A model generated the notes under the pieces. It saw only the letters and a list, made by a program, of their open reading frames with translations. It ran no database searches and had not been told where the DNA came from. 64,000 bases of DNA from JAGIBJ01 sp032119595 (GTDB taxonomy: Bacteria > Actinomycetota > Thermoleophilia > Solirubrobacterales > Solirubrobacteraceae). Shown here piece by piece: positions 46,590 to 55,591 of the stretch; position 1 is the stretch's first letter; each line of letters starts with the position of its first letter. The DNA lies in contig JAUMBQ010000003.1 in the NCBI GenBank assembly GCA_032119595.1, forward strand, positions 186,001 through 250,000. Reading direction: 5' to 3'. A program made the position numbers and the translations under genes.

Positions 46590-47965
46590 GCAGCACGACC
46601 GACACGTTCCTCCCGCCGGTCTCCGAGCCCGCTGCGGCCCCGGCCCAGGCGCCGAGTTCAGGGGTCGCCGACCTCCCAGCCGGCGTCGACCTCGTGGCCG
46701 TGCAGTGGGTTGACGTGCACGGCGCCACAAAAGCGAAGCTGATCCCGCGGGCCGCGTGGGCCTCCACCTGCGGCCCGGACGGCTGCGGCGCGGGCTTCGC
46801 CTCGTTCGCGAACCACGGCTTCGCGCGCGGCCCGGAGCATCCAGAGTTCGTCGCCATCCCCGACGACGCCCCGGTGACCGTCCTGCCGCACCGCCCGAAC
46901 GTCGCGATCGCGTTTTCCACCGTGATGGACGGCGACAACGTCGCCACGTGCGACGCGCGAGCAATCCTCGCTCACCAGCAGGCCCTCGCAACCGAACGCG
47001 GCCTGGCACCCATCGCGGGGATGGAGCCCGAGTTCTTCCTCCTGCGCAAGGACGAGACCGGCGCCGTGGCACCGCTGGACCCGCTCGACACGCTCGACAA
47101 GCCCTGTTACGACCTCGGCGCGCTGCTGCGCACCAGCGGCGTACTCGGCGACATCGTCGGCGCGATGCAGCAGCTCGGGTGGAACGTGAGCGCCCTGGAT
47201 CACGAGGACGCCAACGGCCAGTTCGAGATCAACTTCCATCACGCGGACGCGCTCACCACCGCCGACCGCTTCACGCTCCTGCGCACGATGATCGCCGACA
47301 TCGCCGGCTCCCACGGTGCCATCGCGAGCTTCATGCCCAAGCCGCTGTCGGGCCGCACCGGCTCCGGCGCGCACGTGCATTTCTCGGCGTTGGACGCCGA
47401 CGGAGAGAACCCCTTCCTGGACCTCAGCGACCCACGCGGACTGGGTCTTTCGCGCGACGCCTACGCCTTCATGGGCGGAGTGATGGCTCACGCCAAGGGC
47501 CTGGCCGCGCTCACCATGCCGACGGTGAACTCGTACCGCCGGCTGCACTCGACGGGCGGATCGTCGGGCGCGCGCTGGGCACCGGACGCGATCGTCTACG
47601 GCGGCAACAACCGCACGACGATGCTGCGCGTCCCTGGTCCGGGCCGGTTCGAGAACCGCGCGATCGACGCCTCCTGCAACCCCTACCTGGCCATTGCCGG
47701 CATGATCGCCGCCGGCCTCGACGGCATCGACCGCGGGCTCGACCCAGGTGCGCCGGTCCAGGGCGCGGCGCCGGGCGTCGGGGTCGAGCGGATGCCACGG
47801 ACGCTCGCCGACGCACTCGACGAACTGGAGCGCGATGTCGTCCTGCGCGACGCACTCGGCGAGGAGGCGATGTGCGAGCTCGTCGCGGTGAAGCGGATGG
47901 AGTGGGGCGCGTACATGGAAGCCGTCACCGACTGGGAGCAGGCGACCTACCTGCGACGCGTGTGA
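46586..47965 (+). CDS. gmaS: Gamma-glutamylmethylamide synthetase-like glutamine synthetase (GmaS/GlnT)
   Basis: A 459-residue glutamine-synthetase-fold protein: EPEFFLL, QFEINFHHADALTTADRFTLLRTMI, GSGAHVHFSALD, TVNSYRRLHSTGGSSGARWAP, and RFENRAIDASCNPYLAIAGMIAAGL. It belongs with GlnT/GmaS-type short synthetases rather than GlnA I, and GmaS makes gamma-glutamylmethylamide from methylamine. The 4-bp overlap with mgsC and the MgsABC-like genes before it favour GmaS over a normal GS. An ammonia-using GlnT is the main alternative. Confidence 0.8.
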   Translation: MSSTTDTFLPPVSEPAAAPAQAPSSGVADLPAGVDLVAVQWVDVHGATKAKLIPRAAWASTCGPDGCGAGFASFANHGFARGPEHPEFVAIPDDAPVTVLPHRPNVAIAFSTVMDGDNVATCDARAILAHQQALATERGLAPIAGMEPEFFLLRKDETGAVAPLDPLDTLDKPCYDLGALLRTSGVLGDIVGAMQQLGWNVSALDHEDANGQFEINFHHADALTTADRFTLLRTMIADIAGSHGAIASFMPKPLSGRTGSGAHVHFSALDADGENPFLDLSDPRGLGLSRDAYAFMGGVMAHAKGLAALTMPTVNSYRRLHSTGGSSGARWAPDAIVYGGNNRTTMLRVPGPGRFENRAIDASCNPYLAIAGMIAAGLDGIDRGLDPGAPVQGAAPGVGVERMPRTLADALDELERDVVLRDALGEEAMCELVAVKRMEWGAYMEAVTDWEQATYLRRV

Positions 47966-47996
47966 TCGGGATGAATTTTGGAATCGGAGCGACCTC

Positions 47997-49202
47997 GTGG
48001 AGCGCAGCGAAGTGAACGCGGCAGCCAGCGACGTGCTCGTCATCGGTGGCGGGATCACCGGGCTCAGCGTGGCGGTGCACGCCGCGCGGCGGGGGCTGCG
48101 CACGACGCTCGTCGAAGCGCAGGACATCGGCGGCGTGTCGACGCAGCGCTCTGGCGCGCTCGTTCGTACGCACTACGACGACCCGTCGTCCGCGGCCCTC
48201 GCACTGCGGGGCCTTGAACTCTTCGAGTCGTTCCACGACCGGTACGGCGGCCCGAGCGGATTCGCCGCCACCGGGTTTGCGTACGTGCCCGAGCAGCACG
48301 AGCTGGACAGCGGAGCCTTCGAGGCCCGGGTCGCGATGCTGCAGGCCGTCGGCGTCGAAACCCGCATCGTCGACGACAGTGAACTCGCAGGGATCGACCC
48401 GGCGGTCGACATCAGCGACGTCGGCGTCGCTGCGATCGAGCCGCGATCGGGCTTCGCTGACCCCGCCACGACGACGTCAACGCTCGCGGCCGCCGCCACC
48501 GCGGCCGGAGCGACGCTCCTCCCGCAAACCGCGGTGCTGCGGCTCGCCGCCGACGCCAGCGGAGCCATCGTGGGTGCTGAGGTCCAGGCAACGAGCGAGG
48601 CGCCGCGGAAGCTCGAGGCCGCGCAGGTCGTGCTCTGTAGTGGAGCCTGGTCGCCGGTCCTCGCCGCCGGCGTCGGCCTCGACCTCCCCATTCGCCCGAC
48701 GGCGGTGAAGCTGGCGTTCGTCGAGCGCACCGGTCCGGTGCACCTCACCGTGATCGACGCGCCCGGCGGTATCTATCTGCGTCCCGATCCGAGTGGCGCG
48801 ACGCTCGTCGGCCGGCGCACGTGGACCGACGAGCCGCTCGCCGGCCCGGACGCGTCGCTGCCCGAGGTCGACGACGCGTTTCTGGCCGAGGCCGCAGCGC
48901 GCTTGGCGAGGCGACTGCCCGCGGCAGCGGGCGCCAAGGTCGTCGGGTCTCGGGCCGGGATGCTCGACATGACCCCCGACGGACTTCCCCTCGTGGGCCC
49001 GGCACTCCTCGCTGATGGGGCGGGAGTGTCGGGTCTGTGGCTTTGCTGCGGCTGGAGCGGGACGGGCTTCAAGACCGGCCCGCCCGTCGGCGAGGCCCTC
49101 GCCGAGTGGCTCGACACGGGCGCCACCGCCCTCGACCTCAGCAGCTACGCGCCAGATCGCGCGTTCGCGCCGGCGCCCGCGGTGGTGCGGTCGCCGCACT
49201 GA
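47997..49202 (+). CDS. Sarcosine-oxidase-beta-like FAD oxidoreductase, possible N-methylglutamate dehydrogenase
   Basis: A 401-residue DAO-family flavoprotein: VLVIGGGITGLSVAVHAARRG (FAD), DMTPDGLPLVGP, and LCCGWSGTGFKTGP, the last close to the CGWGTGGFK hallmark of sarcosine oxidase beta and MgdA. It follows gmaS by 31 bp. An enzyme oxidising an N-methyl amino acid such as N-methylglutamate would close the methylamine pathway. The other Mgd subunits are not in the window. DadA-like D-amino-acid dehydrogenase is the alternative. Confidence 0.7.
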   Translation: MERSEVNAAASDVLVIGGGITGLSVAVHAARRGLRTTLVEAQDIGGVSTQRSGALVRTHYDDPSSAALALRGLELFESFHDRYGGPSGFAATGFAYVPEQHELDSGAFEARVAMLQAVGVETRIVDDSELAGIDPAVDISDVGVAAIEPRSGFADPATTTSTLAAAATAAGATLLPQTAVLRLAADASGAIVGAEVQATSEAPRKLEAAQVVLCSGAWSPVLAAGVGLDLPIRPTAVKLAFVERTGPVHLTVIDAPGGIYLRPDPSGATLVGRRTWTDEPLAGPDASLPEVDDAFLAEAAARLARRLPAAAGAKVVGSRAGMLDMTPDGLPLVGPALLADGAGVSGLWLCCGWSGTGFKTGPPVGEALAEWLDTGATALDLSSYAPDRAFAPAPAVVRSPH

Positions 49203-49254
49203 CGGCGGGCGGGCGCTGGGGTCGCACCACGGGACGGAAGGAGACGTGAGCCCC

Positions 49255-50544
49255 TTACCTTCGACCGATCGGTCGGAGGTGGACTTCTGCGACGGTGCCC
49301 GGGCCGGCAATGGCCCGCCGTAGTTGGACGGAACCCCCGTGGGCGTCGGTGATCTGCTTGACGATCGCGAGTCCGAGCCCCGATCCGGGACGCCCGCGGC
49401 TGGCCGCTCCGCGCGTGAACCGGTCAAAGACCTGCGGGAGCTCGGCGGCGTCGATGCCTCGACCATAATCGCGGACCGTCAGAACGCCGCCCGGGTTCAG
49501 GCCGACATCGACGGCGGGAGCCGCCCCGCCCGCCGGCTCCCCGTGGACGATGGCATTCTCCAGCAGGTTGCGCAGCATGCGCTCGAGGTCCAGCTGCGAG
49601 CCATGGATGAGGCAGGGGCTCACGCCCTCGGTGATCGTGACCCCCGGGTGCAGTCGCCGAATATCGGCAACCGCCGTGGTGGCGATCTCGTCTAGACGGA
49701 CTGGCTCAGAACTGAACCTTCCTGGTTCCTTTGCGAGGTCCAGCAGGTCGCCCACCAGGCCCGCGAGTCCCTCGCACTGCTCCACGAGTTCACGAGCAAT
49801 CTGATCACGCGCGGCAGGGTCGATGGTCTCGTGCCGGATCAGGAGTTCGGCGTTGGTGCGCAGGCTCGTAATCGGCGTGCGGAGTTCGTGGGAGGCATCA
49901 GCGACGAGTTGACGTTGGGCGGCGAGGGACCAGGCGAGCGCGGCCTCGGTCGGGGCGACGATCGGCCGGGTCAGTACCCATGCCGTCAGCGCGGCGAACG
50001 CGGTGCCGCCGAGGCCGACCAGCAACAGGATCCATGAGAGTTGGCCAAGCGCTGCTTCGGTGTCCTCCGTCGACCTGGCGATCTGAACGCCTTGAATCTG
50101 ACTGGTCTGAAGGGCGATGGTGATGGCACGGAAACGTTCTCCGTCGATCGTGCGGTTACTCAGCGTGGTTGCGCCGCGCCGACGTCGGACCGTTGCGCGG
50201 TCGCTCGACGTGATGGCAAATCCGGGGGTTCCAGCCGGCTTGAGGGCCGTTCGACCGTCCGCGCCGATGAGCTGGAAAACCGTGGCGGTACTACCGGCGC
50301 CGGCCTGTCGGCTAGAAGCAGCGTCCAGCCCTGCCTGCAGCTGGCTCGGCGTGACATCGGCGACCTTGATGCGGGTCACAGCTGCGGCTTGTTCGCGAAG
50401 CAGATCATCGGTCGCTCCACGCAGCGAGCTACTCATCGCGATGAAGCAGGTCGCCGCAGCGAGCGCCATCGTCGTGGCGACGATCGAGGCCAGCACGGCG
50501 GTGAGGCGGGGCCGCAGCGCCAGCCTCCCGGGTCGCCGGATCAA
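49255..50544 (-). CDS. Sensor histidine kinase (OmpR-type partner)
   Basis: A 429-residue membrane kinase: TM1 (LTAVLASIVATTMALAAATCFIAM), an extracytoplasmic domain (about residues 40-165), TM2 (LSWILLLVGLGGTAFAALTAWVLT), a short linker, H-box VADASHELRTPITSL, N-box LLRNLLENAIVHGE, and G boxes DYGRGI and GSGLGLAIV. It starts with TTG at 50544 and overlaps the response-regulator stop by 4 bp. The signal is unknown. Confidence 0.9.
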   Translation of the reverse strand: MIRRPGRLALRPRLTAVLASIVATTMALAAATCFIAMSSSLRGATDDLLREQAAAVTRIKVADVTPSQLQAGLDAASSRQAGAGSTATVFQLIGADGRTALKPAGTPGFAITSSDRATVRRRRGATTLSNRTIDGERFRAITIALQTSQIQGVQIARSTEDTEAALGQLSWILLLVGLGGTAFAALTAWVLTRPIVAPTEAALAWSLAAQRQLVADASHELRTPITSLRTNAELLIRHETIDPAARDQIARELVEQCEGLAGLVGDLLDLAKEPGRFSSEPVRLDEIATTAVADIRRLHPGVTITEGVSPCLIHGSQLDLERMLRNLLENAIVHGEPAGGAAPAVDVGLNPGGVLTVRDYGRGIDAAELPQVFDRFTRGAASRGRPGSGLGLAIVKQITDAHGGSVQLRRAIAGPGTVAEVHLRPIGRR

Positions 50545-51239
50545 CTGACCTCCTCCTCCCGGAGGACATACCCGACGCCGCGCACGGTGTGGAACAGCCG
50601 CGGCTCGCCTGCTGCTTCGGTTTTGCGGCGGAGGTACCCCATGTAGACGGCTAGTCCGTTGGCGGCGGGTCCGAAGTCGTAACCCCAGACCCGCTCGAAG
50701 ATCTTCGGTCGCTCCAACACCTGTCGTGGGTGTTGCAGGAAGAGCTCCGTGAGCAGGTACTCGGTGCGCGAGAGTTCCAGAAGCCGACGGCCACGGTAGA
50801 CCTGCCGGGCGCTGCTGAGCATCCGCAGATCCGCGAACTCCAGCTCGGAAGTGGCTAGCGGCGGATCGGTTCGCCGCAACAACGCCCGCAACCGTGCGAG
50901 CAGCTCTTTGAGGGCGAACGGTTTGGGAAGGTAATCGTCGGCGCCCGCGTCTAGTCCCGCCACCCGGTCATCGACGGTGGTGCGGGCGGTCAGCAACAGA
51001 ACGGGGGTTTCGGCGCCACCGGCACGGAGCGCGCGGCAGAACGCCAGGCCATCGATCACCGGCATGCTCACGTCGGCGATGATCGCGTCTACTGGCTCGG
51101 CGCGCAGCCGGTTCAGTGCATGAGCTCCGTCGCTGGAGTGCAACACAGCGTAGCCCTCCATCTCAAGCGCCCGCCCGAGCGAAGCGCGGACTGCCGGCTC
51201 GTCGTCGATGAGCATCACGGTGGCGGTAGCGGGCGTCAC
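50541..51239 (-). CDS. OmpR/PhoB-family response regulator
   Basis: A 232-residue regulator from the GTG at 51239; a TTG at 51269 is possible. Receiver motifs: LIDDEPAVRASL, phospho-acceptor Asp in DAIIADVSMPVIDGLAF, LLTARTT and the PKPF lysine. The winged helix ends RGVGYVLREEEVS. It is followed by its kinase gene. The adjoining 51.2-51.6 kb region has direct repeats of CTTAGG 11 bp apart, the spacing typical of OmpR-type sites. Confidence 0.92.
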   Translation of the reverse strand: MTPATATVMLIDDEPAVRASLGRALEMEGYAVLHSSDGAHALNRLRAEPVDAIIADVSMPVIDGLAFCRALRAGGAETPVLLLTARTTVDDRVAGLDAGADDYLPKPFALKELLARLRALLRRTDPPLATSELEFADLRMLSSARQVYRGRRLLELSRTEYLLTELFLQHPRQVLERPKIFERVWGYDFGPAANGLAVYMGYLRRKTEAAGEPRLFHTVRGVGYVLREEEVS

Positions 51240-51618
51240 GCTCGACGGAGGCGGGTCAGTGAAAGGCAAGCTTTTGGGAGGGGTGAGGTGGCGTCGCCGG
51301 CCAGCGCGTGCGCCGGTCCACCAGTATCCGGCAAGAGCGGACGACTAACCGGTGCACGCACGATCCTTAGGCAACTCTTAGGTACCGGTATCGGCACGCG
51401 GCGACGGTGGGATTACTTAAGTAACCGGTATGGCGTGGGTATGGCGCGAAAGCCAGCGGTCGGTCCGAACACCCCCACTTTCTGGGGGATCCCGTGACCA
51501 GAGGCGATTCTGCGGCAGGCATTGGCTCTCCGACGCCAGCGATCGCCGATACCAGTGCACAGCCCAAAGTCGGCGTGCGCCCTTTGCATCCCGACGACCG
51601 CTCGAAAGGCCTGGCCAA
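51240..51618. promoter_or_regulatory. Divergent promoter region with OmpR-type direct repeats and a 12-bp palindrome
   Basis: No gene fits these 379 bp. Two CTTAGG copies stand 11 bp apart (51366-51371 and 51377-51382), and ACCGGTAT occurs twice (51384-51391 and 51424-51431). The palindrome TTACTTAAGTAA (51413-51424) lies beside them in an AT-rich patch. This is the likely control region of the two-component operon (leftward) and of the exported protein (rightward). Confidence 0.55.
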
Positions 51619-52419
51619 ATGCCACTACTCCAACAAGGAACGCTCATCAGGGTTGCGGCGGCGATCACGCTTTCGACAGCAGCTTCCGGCATGGCAGCCC
51701 AGACTGCGTCTGCGGGGATTCTCTCCTCATTGCTTACCCGCGCCCCCTCCCCTACACCTGCTGTCTCACCTCCGGCAGCCACGCTGACGACCGCGGACGT
51801 GGTCGAGGCCGTCGAAGAGCAGGCACCTGAGACTGAGGCCATCCTGAATGCCGCTGGTGAAGAGGTCGTCGCGCCGGTCGCCGATGCTGCGCCGGAAAGC
51901 TGCGTCGAGCAGCCCACGACCAAGGCGTTCGCAAGGTTCGGCGACGAGGCCGAATACTCGCCGGCCCCCGGGGGGACCTTCGAGCAAGGAAACCACGGTT
52001 GGGAGCTCAGCAAGGGTGCCTCGATCATCGACGGCAACGACGGAGCGAAGGTGACGGCGGGAACCAAGTCGCTCAAGCTTGGCAGCGGCGCCGTCGCGAC
52101 CTCGCCCGAGTTCTGCGTCAGCGAAGCCAACCCCTACTTCCGGTTCGTGGCCAAACCGTCGTTCTTCCTGAGCACGTTCCAGGCGCTGGTGATCTACCGC
52201 GATGCCAAAGGCGCGCTGACTCAGGCCCAATTCCAGTCGTCCAGCGACATCAAGCTGTTTCCAGGCATCTGGGCGCCGTCCAAAATCAGCCCGCTGGCCA
52301 TCAAGATCCCTCTGCTCATGTCAGGCAGTAGGACCGCGAGCGTCCAGATCGTGATCGGGTCGCTGTTTGGCGGCGCGCAGATCGACTCCGTCATGGTCGA
52401 CCCCTACCGGCGAGGCTGA
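51619..52419 (+). CDS. Unrecognised exported protein
   Basis: A 266-residue protein from the ATG at 51619, with a signal peptide (LIRVAAAITLSTAASGMAAQTASA) and a Pro/Ala/Thr linker. A beta-rich domain holds two cysteines spaced widely (CVEQ and FCVSE) and a jelly-roll-like pattern (GSGAVATSPEFCVSEANPYFRFVAK ... GAQIDSVMVDPY), as in carbohydrate-binding or adhesion modules. Its frame extends upstream, but without a signal peptide. It is probably controlled by the adjacent two-component system; the 3' end overlaps the converging MmpL gene by 16 bp. Confidence 0.65.
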   Translation: MPLLQQGTLIRVAAAITLSTAASGMAAQTASAGILSSLLTRAPSPTPAVSPPAATLTTADVVEAVEEQAPETEAILNAAGEEVVAPVADAAPESCVEQPTTKAFARFGDEAEYSPAPGGTFEQGNHGWELSKGASIIDGNDGAKVTAGTKSLKLGSGAVATSPEFCVSEANPYFRFVAKPSFFLSTFQALVIYRDAKGALTQAQFQSSSDIKLFPGIWAPSKISPLAIKIPLLMSGSRTASVQIVIGSLFGGAQIDSVMVDPYRRG

Positions 52420-54614
52420 GCGCCGGAACTCGGCGGTTGGGCATTGGGCTCCTCGTGCCTCTCGAGCGAGGTGCCTTCGATGTCGACGTTCGGCACGATC
52501 TTGTCGAGCCACTTGGGCATCCACCAGACGCGGTCGCCAAGGACCGCCATCAGCGCTGGTATCAGCGTCATGCGAATCAGGAACGCGTCGATGACGATGC
52601 CGGTGGCAAAAGCCATGCCGATCGATTTGATGATCGGGTCGTGCGGCAGGATGAAGCCCGAGAACACGGCGATCATGATCAGCCCGGCGGCAGTCACGAC
52701 GCGGGCACTGTGACGGAATCCATCGCGGATCGCGGTGGTCGTGTCGGCGCCGTGGGCATGCTCTTCGCGCATGCGAGAAACCAGGAACACCTGGTAATCC
52801 ATCGCCAAGCCGAAGATCACGCCGATGATCAGGATCGGCAGCAGACTGACCAGGGGGCCGGTCTGGGCGACGCCGATCAGGCTTGCGCCGGTGCCCGCCT
52901 GAAACACCTGGGTGACCACACCAAACGACGCGACGATCGTGAGCAGGAAGCCCGCGATAGCGGTGAGCGGGATCAGGATCGACCGGAACGCGATCATCAG
53001 CAGGACCAGCGCCAACCCAACGACGACAGCCAAGTACGGAATCAGGGCTTCTGACATCTTCTTGGAGATGTCGATGTTCGTGGCGGTCTGGCCGGTCACC
53101 GAGATCTTCGCGCCGGTCTCCCGTCGAAGGGCCGCCGCGTTGTCGCGGATCGCATTCACCAGGTTCTCTGTCGGTTTGGACGACGGCCCACCGGACGGAA
53201 TCGCGGTAATAATGGCCAGCGTCTGAGCTTGATCCGCAATCACCGGCGCTGCGACGGTCGCGACGTTGTCGAGATCGCCGACGTTGTCGGCGATCGACTT
53301 GGCGGCTGCTTCGGGGTCTTGGATGCCCTTGAGGTCGGCCACGACCGTCAGCGGGCCGTTGAAGCCTGGGCCAAAGCCGTCGCTGAGCAGGTCGTAGGCC
53401 TCTCTCTGCGTGGTGTCGGGAGCCGAGCTTCCGTCGTCTGGCAGGCCCAGGCGCATGTTCAGCGCCGGAGACGCCACGACGAGCAGGCCGACAACCACCG
53501 CCGCGATCGCCAGGAACCGGCCACGGATGACCAGTGAGATCCAGCGAGCGCCCATAGTCGGCTTCTCGCCCTTGTCGGCGTCATGGAGTTCGTGAGAGAA
53601 CGTCTTGCCCTTCACGGCGCGGGGGCCGGCAACGGCCAGGAGCGCCGGGGTGAGGGTGAGGCTCAGGAGCACAGCGAGGGCGACGGTCGCGGCCGCGCCG
53701 ATGCCCATCTGGGCCAAGAACGGCACACCCGTAACGAGCAGTCCGACCAGGGCGATCACGACCGTCGCACCGGCGAACACCACCGCGCTGCCGGCGGTGC
53801 CAACGGCTTTCGCGATGGACGCGTCGATCTCCATGCCGTCCGAGACCTGCGTTCGATGGCGGGACAAGATGAAGAGGGTGTAGTCGATGCCGACGGCCAG
53901 GCCGAGCATGGTGGCCAGCGCGATCGAAGTGTCGGTCAGGTCGATGAACGCCGTCGACAGGGTGATGCCCAGGATCCCGAAGCCGACCCCCAAGATGCCG
54001 GCCAAGAGCGGCAGCCCCGCCGCAAGCAGAGAGCCGAACGTGATCGTGAGGACGACCATGGCCACGGCGATACCAACGACCTCGCCGATCGGAGCCTCTT
54101 CCGCCACGGGCGCGGCTTGGCCACCCAGGTCGACCGCGAGCCCTGCGTCGCTGGCCGTCTCGGCGGCCTTCTCGATCGCGCTGGTCTGCACCTCGGAGAT
54201 CTCCGCCTGGTTCACCGTGAACGCTACTTCCGAGTACGCGATGCGCCCATCTTTAGAGACCGCTTTGGTCACAAACGGATCGGTGGCGCTGCCCACATCT
54301 GGCGCTTTGGCGACGGCGCTGACCGTCTGCTCGATCGCGGCTTTGCGCTCTCCGCTCGCGAGCGACTGCCCCTTGGGAACCGAGAACACCACACGGCCCG
54401 AGGCCGCGCTGGCATCCACGCCGGGCACACGTTCAGAAATCAGCCTCGCCGCGTCGTCGGACTCGGTGCCGGGGATCTTGAACTCGGGAGTGAACTGCCC
54501 TTTGAAGGCGACCGTCAACCCCCCAACCAGAACGAACGCGAGGGCCCACCCCACGAGGACAGCGCGGCGCCGACGAACGGCGAACGCACCGAGGCGATAC
54601 AGAAGTTGAGCCAT
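52404..54614 (-). CDS. MmpL-family RND transporter (second)
   Basis: A 736-residue MmpL-type transporter, the same layout as at 11321-13561: N-terminal TM (MAQLLYRLGAFAVRRRRAVLVGWALAFVLVGG), relays GLAVGIDYTLFILSRHRTQ and FGLAMDYQVFLVSRMREEH, and the ordered 12 spans. It ends with a short hydrophilic tail. The divergent TetR gene and shared operator suggest regulation like the first copy. Substrate is unknown (a lipid, drug or metabolite). Confidence 0.93.
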   Translation of the reverse strand: MAQLLYRLGAFAVRRRRAVLVGWALAFVLVGGLTVAFKGQFTPEFKIPGTESDDAARLISERVPGVDASAASGRVVFSVPKGQSLASGERKAAIEQTVSAVAKAPDVGSATDPFVTKAVSKDGRIAYSEVAFTVNQAEISEVQTSAIEKAAETASDAGLAVDLGGQAAPVAEEAPIGEVVGIAVAMVVLTITFGSLLAAGLPLLAGILGVGFGILGITLSTAFIDLTDTSIALATMLGLAVGIDYTLFILSRHRTQVSDGMEIDASIAKAVGTAGSAVVFAGATVVIALVGLLVTGVPFLAQMGIGAAATVALAVLLSLTLTPALLAVAGPRAVKGKTFSHELHDADKGEKPTMGARWISLVIRGRFLAIAAVVVGLLVVASPALNMRLGLPDDGSSAPDTTQREAYDLLSDGFGPGFNGPLTVVADLKGIQDPEAAAKSIADNVGDLDNVATVAAPVIADQAQTLAIITAIPSGGPSSKPTENLVNAIRDNAAALRRETGAKISVTGQTATNIDISKKMSEALIPYLAVVVGLALVLLMIAFRSILIPLTAIAGFLLTIVASFGVVTQVFQAGTGASLIGVAQTGPLVSLLPILIIGVIFGLAMDYQVFLVSRMREEHAHGADTTTAIRDGFRHSARVVTAAGLIMIAVFSGFILPHDPIIKSIGMAFATGIVIDAFLIRMTLIPALMAVLGDRVWWMPKWLDKIVPNVDIEGTSLERHEEPNAQPPSSGAQPRR

Positions 54615-54692
54615 TAGTTGATCCAGTCTCTCCGGGCGGGGTTGAGGAAAAGCGGCCAGAGGCGGTCGGCCGATGACCTCGCCTGCATTCTA

Positions 54693-54724
54693 ACGCATAT
54701 TCGCAGCACCATGCAAGTTTGCGT
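54693..54724. promoter_or_regulatory. TetR operator candidate between the second mmpL and tetR
   Basis: Arms ACGCATATTCGCA and TGCAAGTTTGCGT are inverted repeats matching at 10 of 13 positions with a 6-base spacer. The right arm nearly equals that of the site at 13634-13664 (TGCAGTTTTGCGT), with the same downstream bases. Confidence 0.6.
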
Positions 54725-54754
54725 CTTCCTGCGGCCTTCTGTAAGGTGGGCACC

Positions 54755-55369
54755 ATGGCCACTCCTCAGCCCCAGCTCGGCCTCCGAGAGCGAAAGAACC
54801 GCAGAACGCGGCTTGCGATCGTCAAGGCGACCGCCGAGCTGACGATCGAATTCGGCTACTCCGCCGCCACGATTCCCCGCATTGCCGAGCGGGCCGACAT
54901 TGCGCCGCGCACCGTTTCGACCTGGTTCCCGGCGAAGGACGACATCCTGTTCGAAGGCGCCGAGCAGACGATCGAACGCGGAACACTGCACTTGCGGTCG
55001 ACAGAAGGCGACGTAATCGACCGGCTCCTCGCGTGGTTCCACGACGAGGACGCCCGAGGCGAACCCGACCGCGAACTGGCCCGTCTGCGCAACGACGCCA
55101 TCCAGCACGACCCCGAGCTGCGGGCGCGCTATCGACAGTTCTTCGAACGTGTCCAACTCGAAGTCGCCGATGTCGTCGCGCGTGACCAGAGCGTGGCCCG
55201 TGGCGACATGGGCCCACAGCTCCTGGCAGGAGCCGTGATGGCGTTCATCCAGCAGATGGCTGCGATGTCGGTGCGGGACGACACTTCCGGCCTCGACGAT
55301 CCGCAGATCGTCACAGGCCTAGCGTTTCTGCGTGCCGGCCTGGCATCGATCCAGACCAGCCAGCGCTAG
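54755..55369 (+). CDS. TetR-family regulator divergent from mmpL (second pair)
   Basis: A 204-residue regulator from the ATG at 54755. The helix-turn-helix LRERKNRRTRLAIVKATAELTIEFGYSAATIPRIAERADIAPRTVSTWFPAKDDILFEGAE is close to that of the TetR at 13737-14432. The C-terminal sensor domains differ, so the two may answer different ligands while reading similar operators. It probably represses the adjacent MmpL gene. Confidence 0.9.
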   Translation: MATPQPQLGLRERKNRRTRLAIVKATAELTIEFGYSAATIPRIAERADIAPRTVSTWFPAKDDILFEGAEQTIERGTLHLRSTEGDVIDRLLAWFHDEDARGEPDRELARLRNDAIQHDPELRARYRQFFERVQLEVADVVARDQSVARGDMGPQLLAGAVMAFIQQMAAMSVRDDTSGLDDPQIVTGLAFLRAGLASIQTSQR

Positions 55370-55491
55370 GCCTGAGCGATCGACGAAGCAAGGACCGCGC
55401 ACGACGATCTTCCTGACCGCGATTGGCAATCGAGCAGGGCCGCCGGTGATGAGCCCGAGCGTGCGAACCGGGTGCCGCGTCGAGCGAGCGG

Positions 55492-55521
55492 CAAAGCCCG
55501 GACCCGAACTGCGGGTTTGCC
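55492..55521 (+). terminator. Imperfect hairpin upstream of the hibernation-factor gene
   Basis: Stem GCAAAGCCCG / CGGGTTTGC (one bulge) with an 11-base loop, between the tetR and hibernation-factor genes. It could end the tetR transcript. Nothing else was seen in the 222-bp gap. Confidence 0.35.
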
Positions 55522-55591
55522 CCGGCCGCCGTTGGTAGCGTCGAACCCAGAGGTCAGTGCAGACCTCGTGCGAAGGAAAGGCCAAGCCATC

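Noticed and set aside
46658..48127. 489-codon minus-strand frame over gmaS
   Set aside because: Antisense shadow of a highly conserved synthetase.
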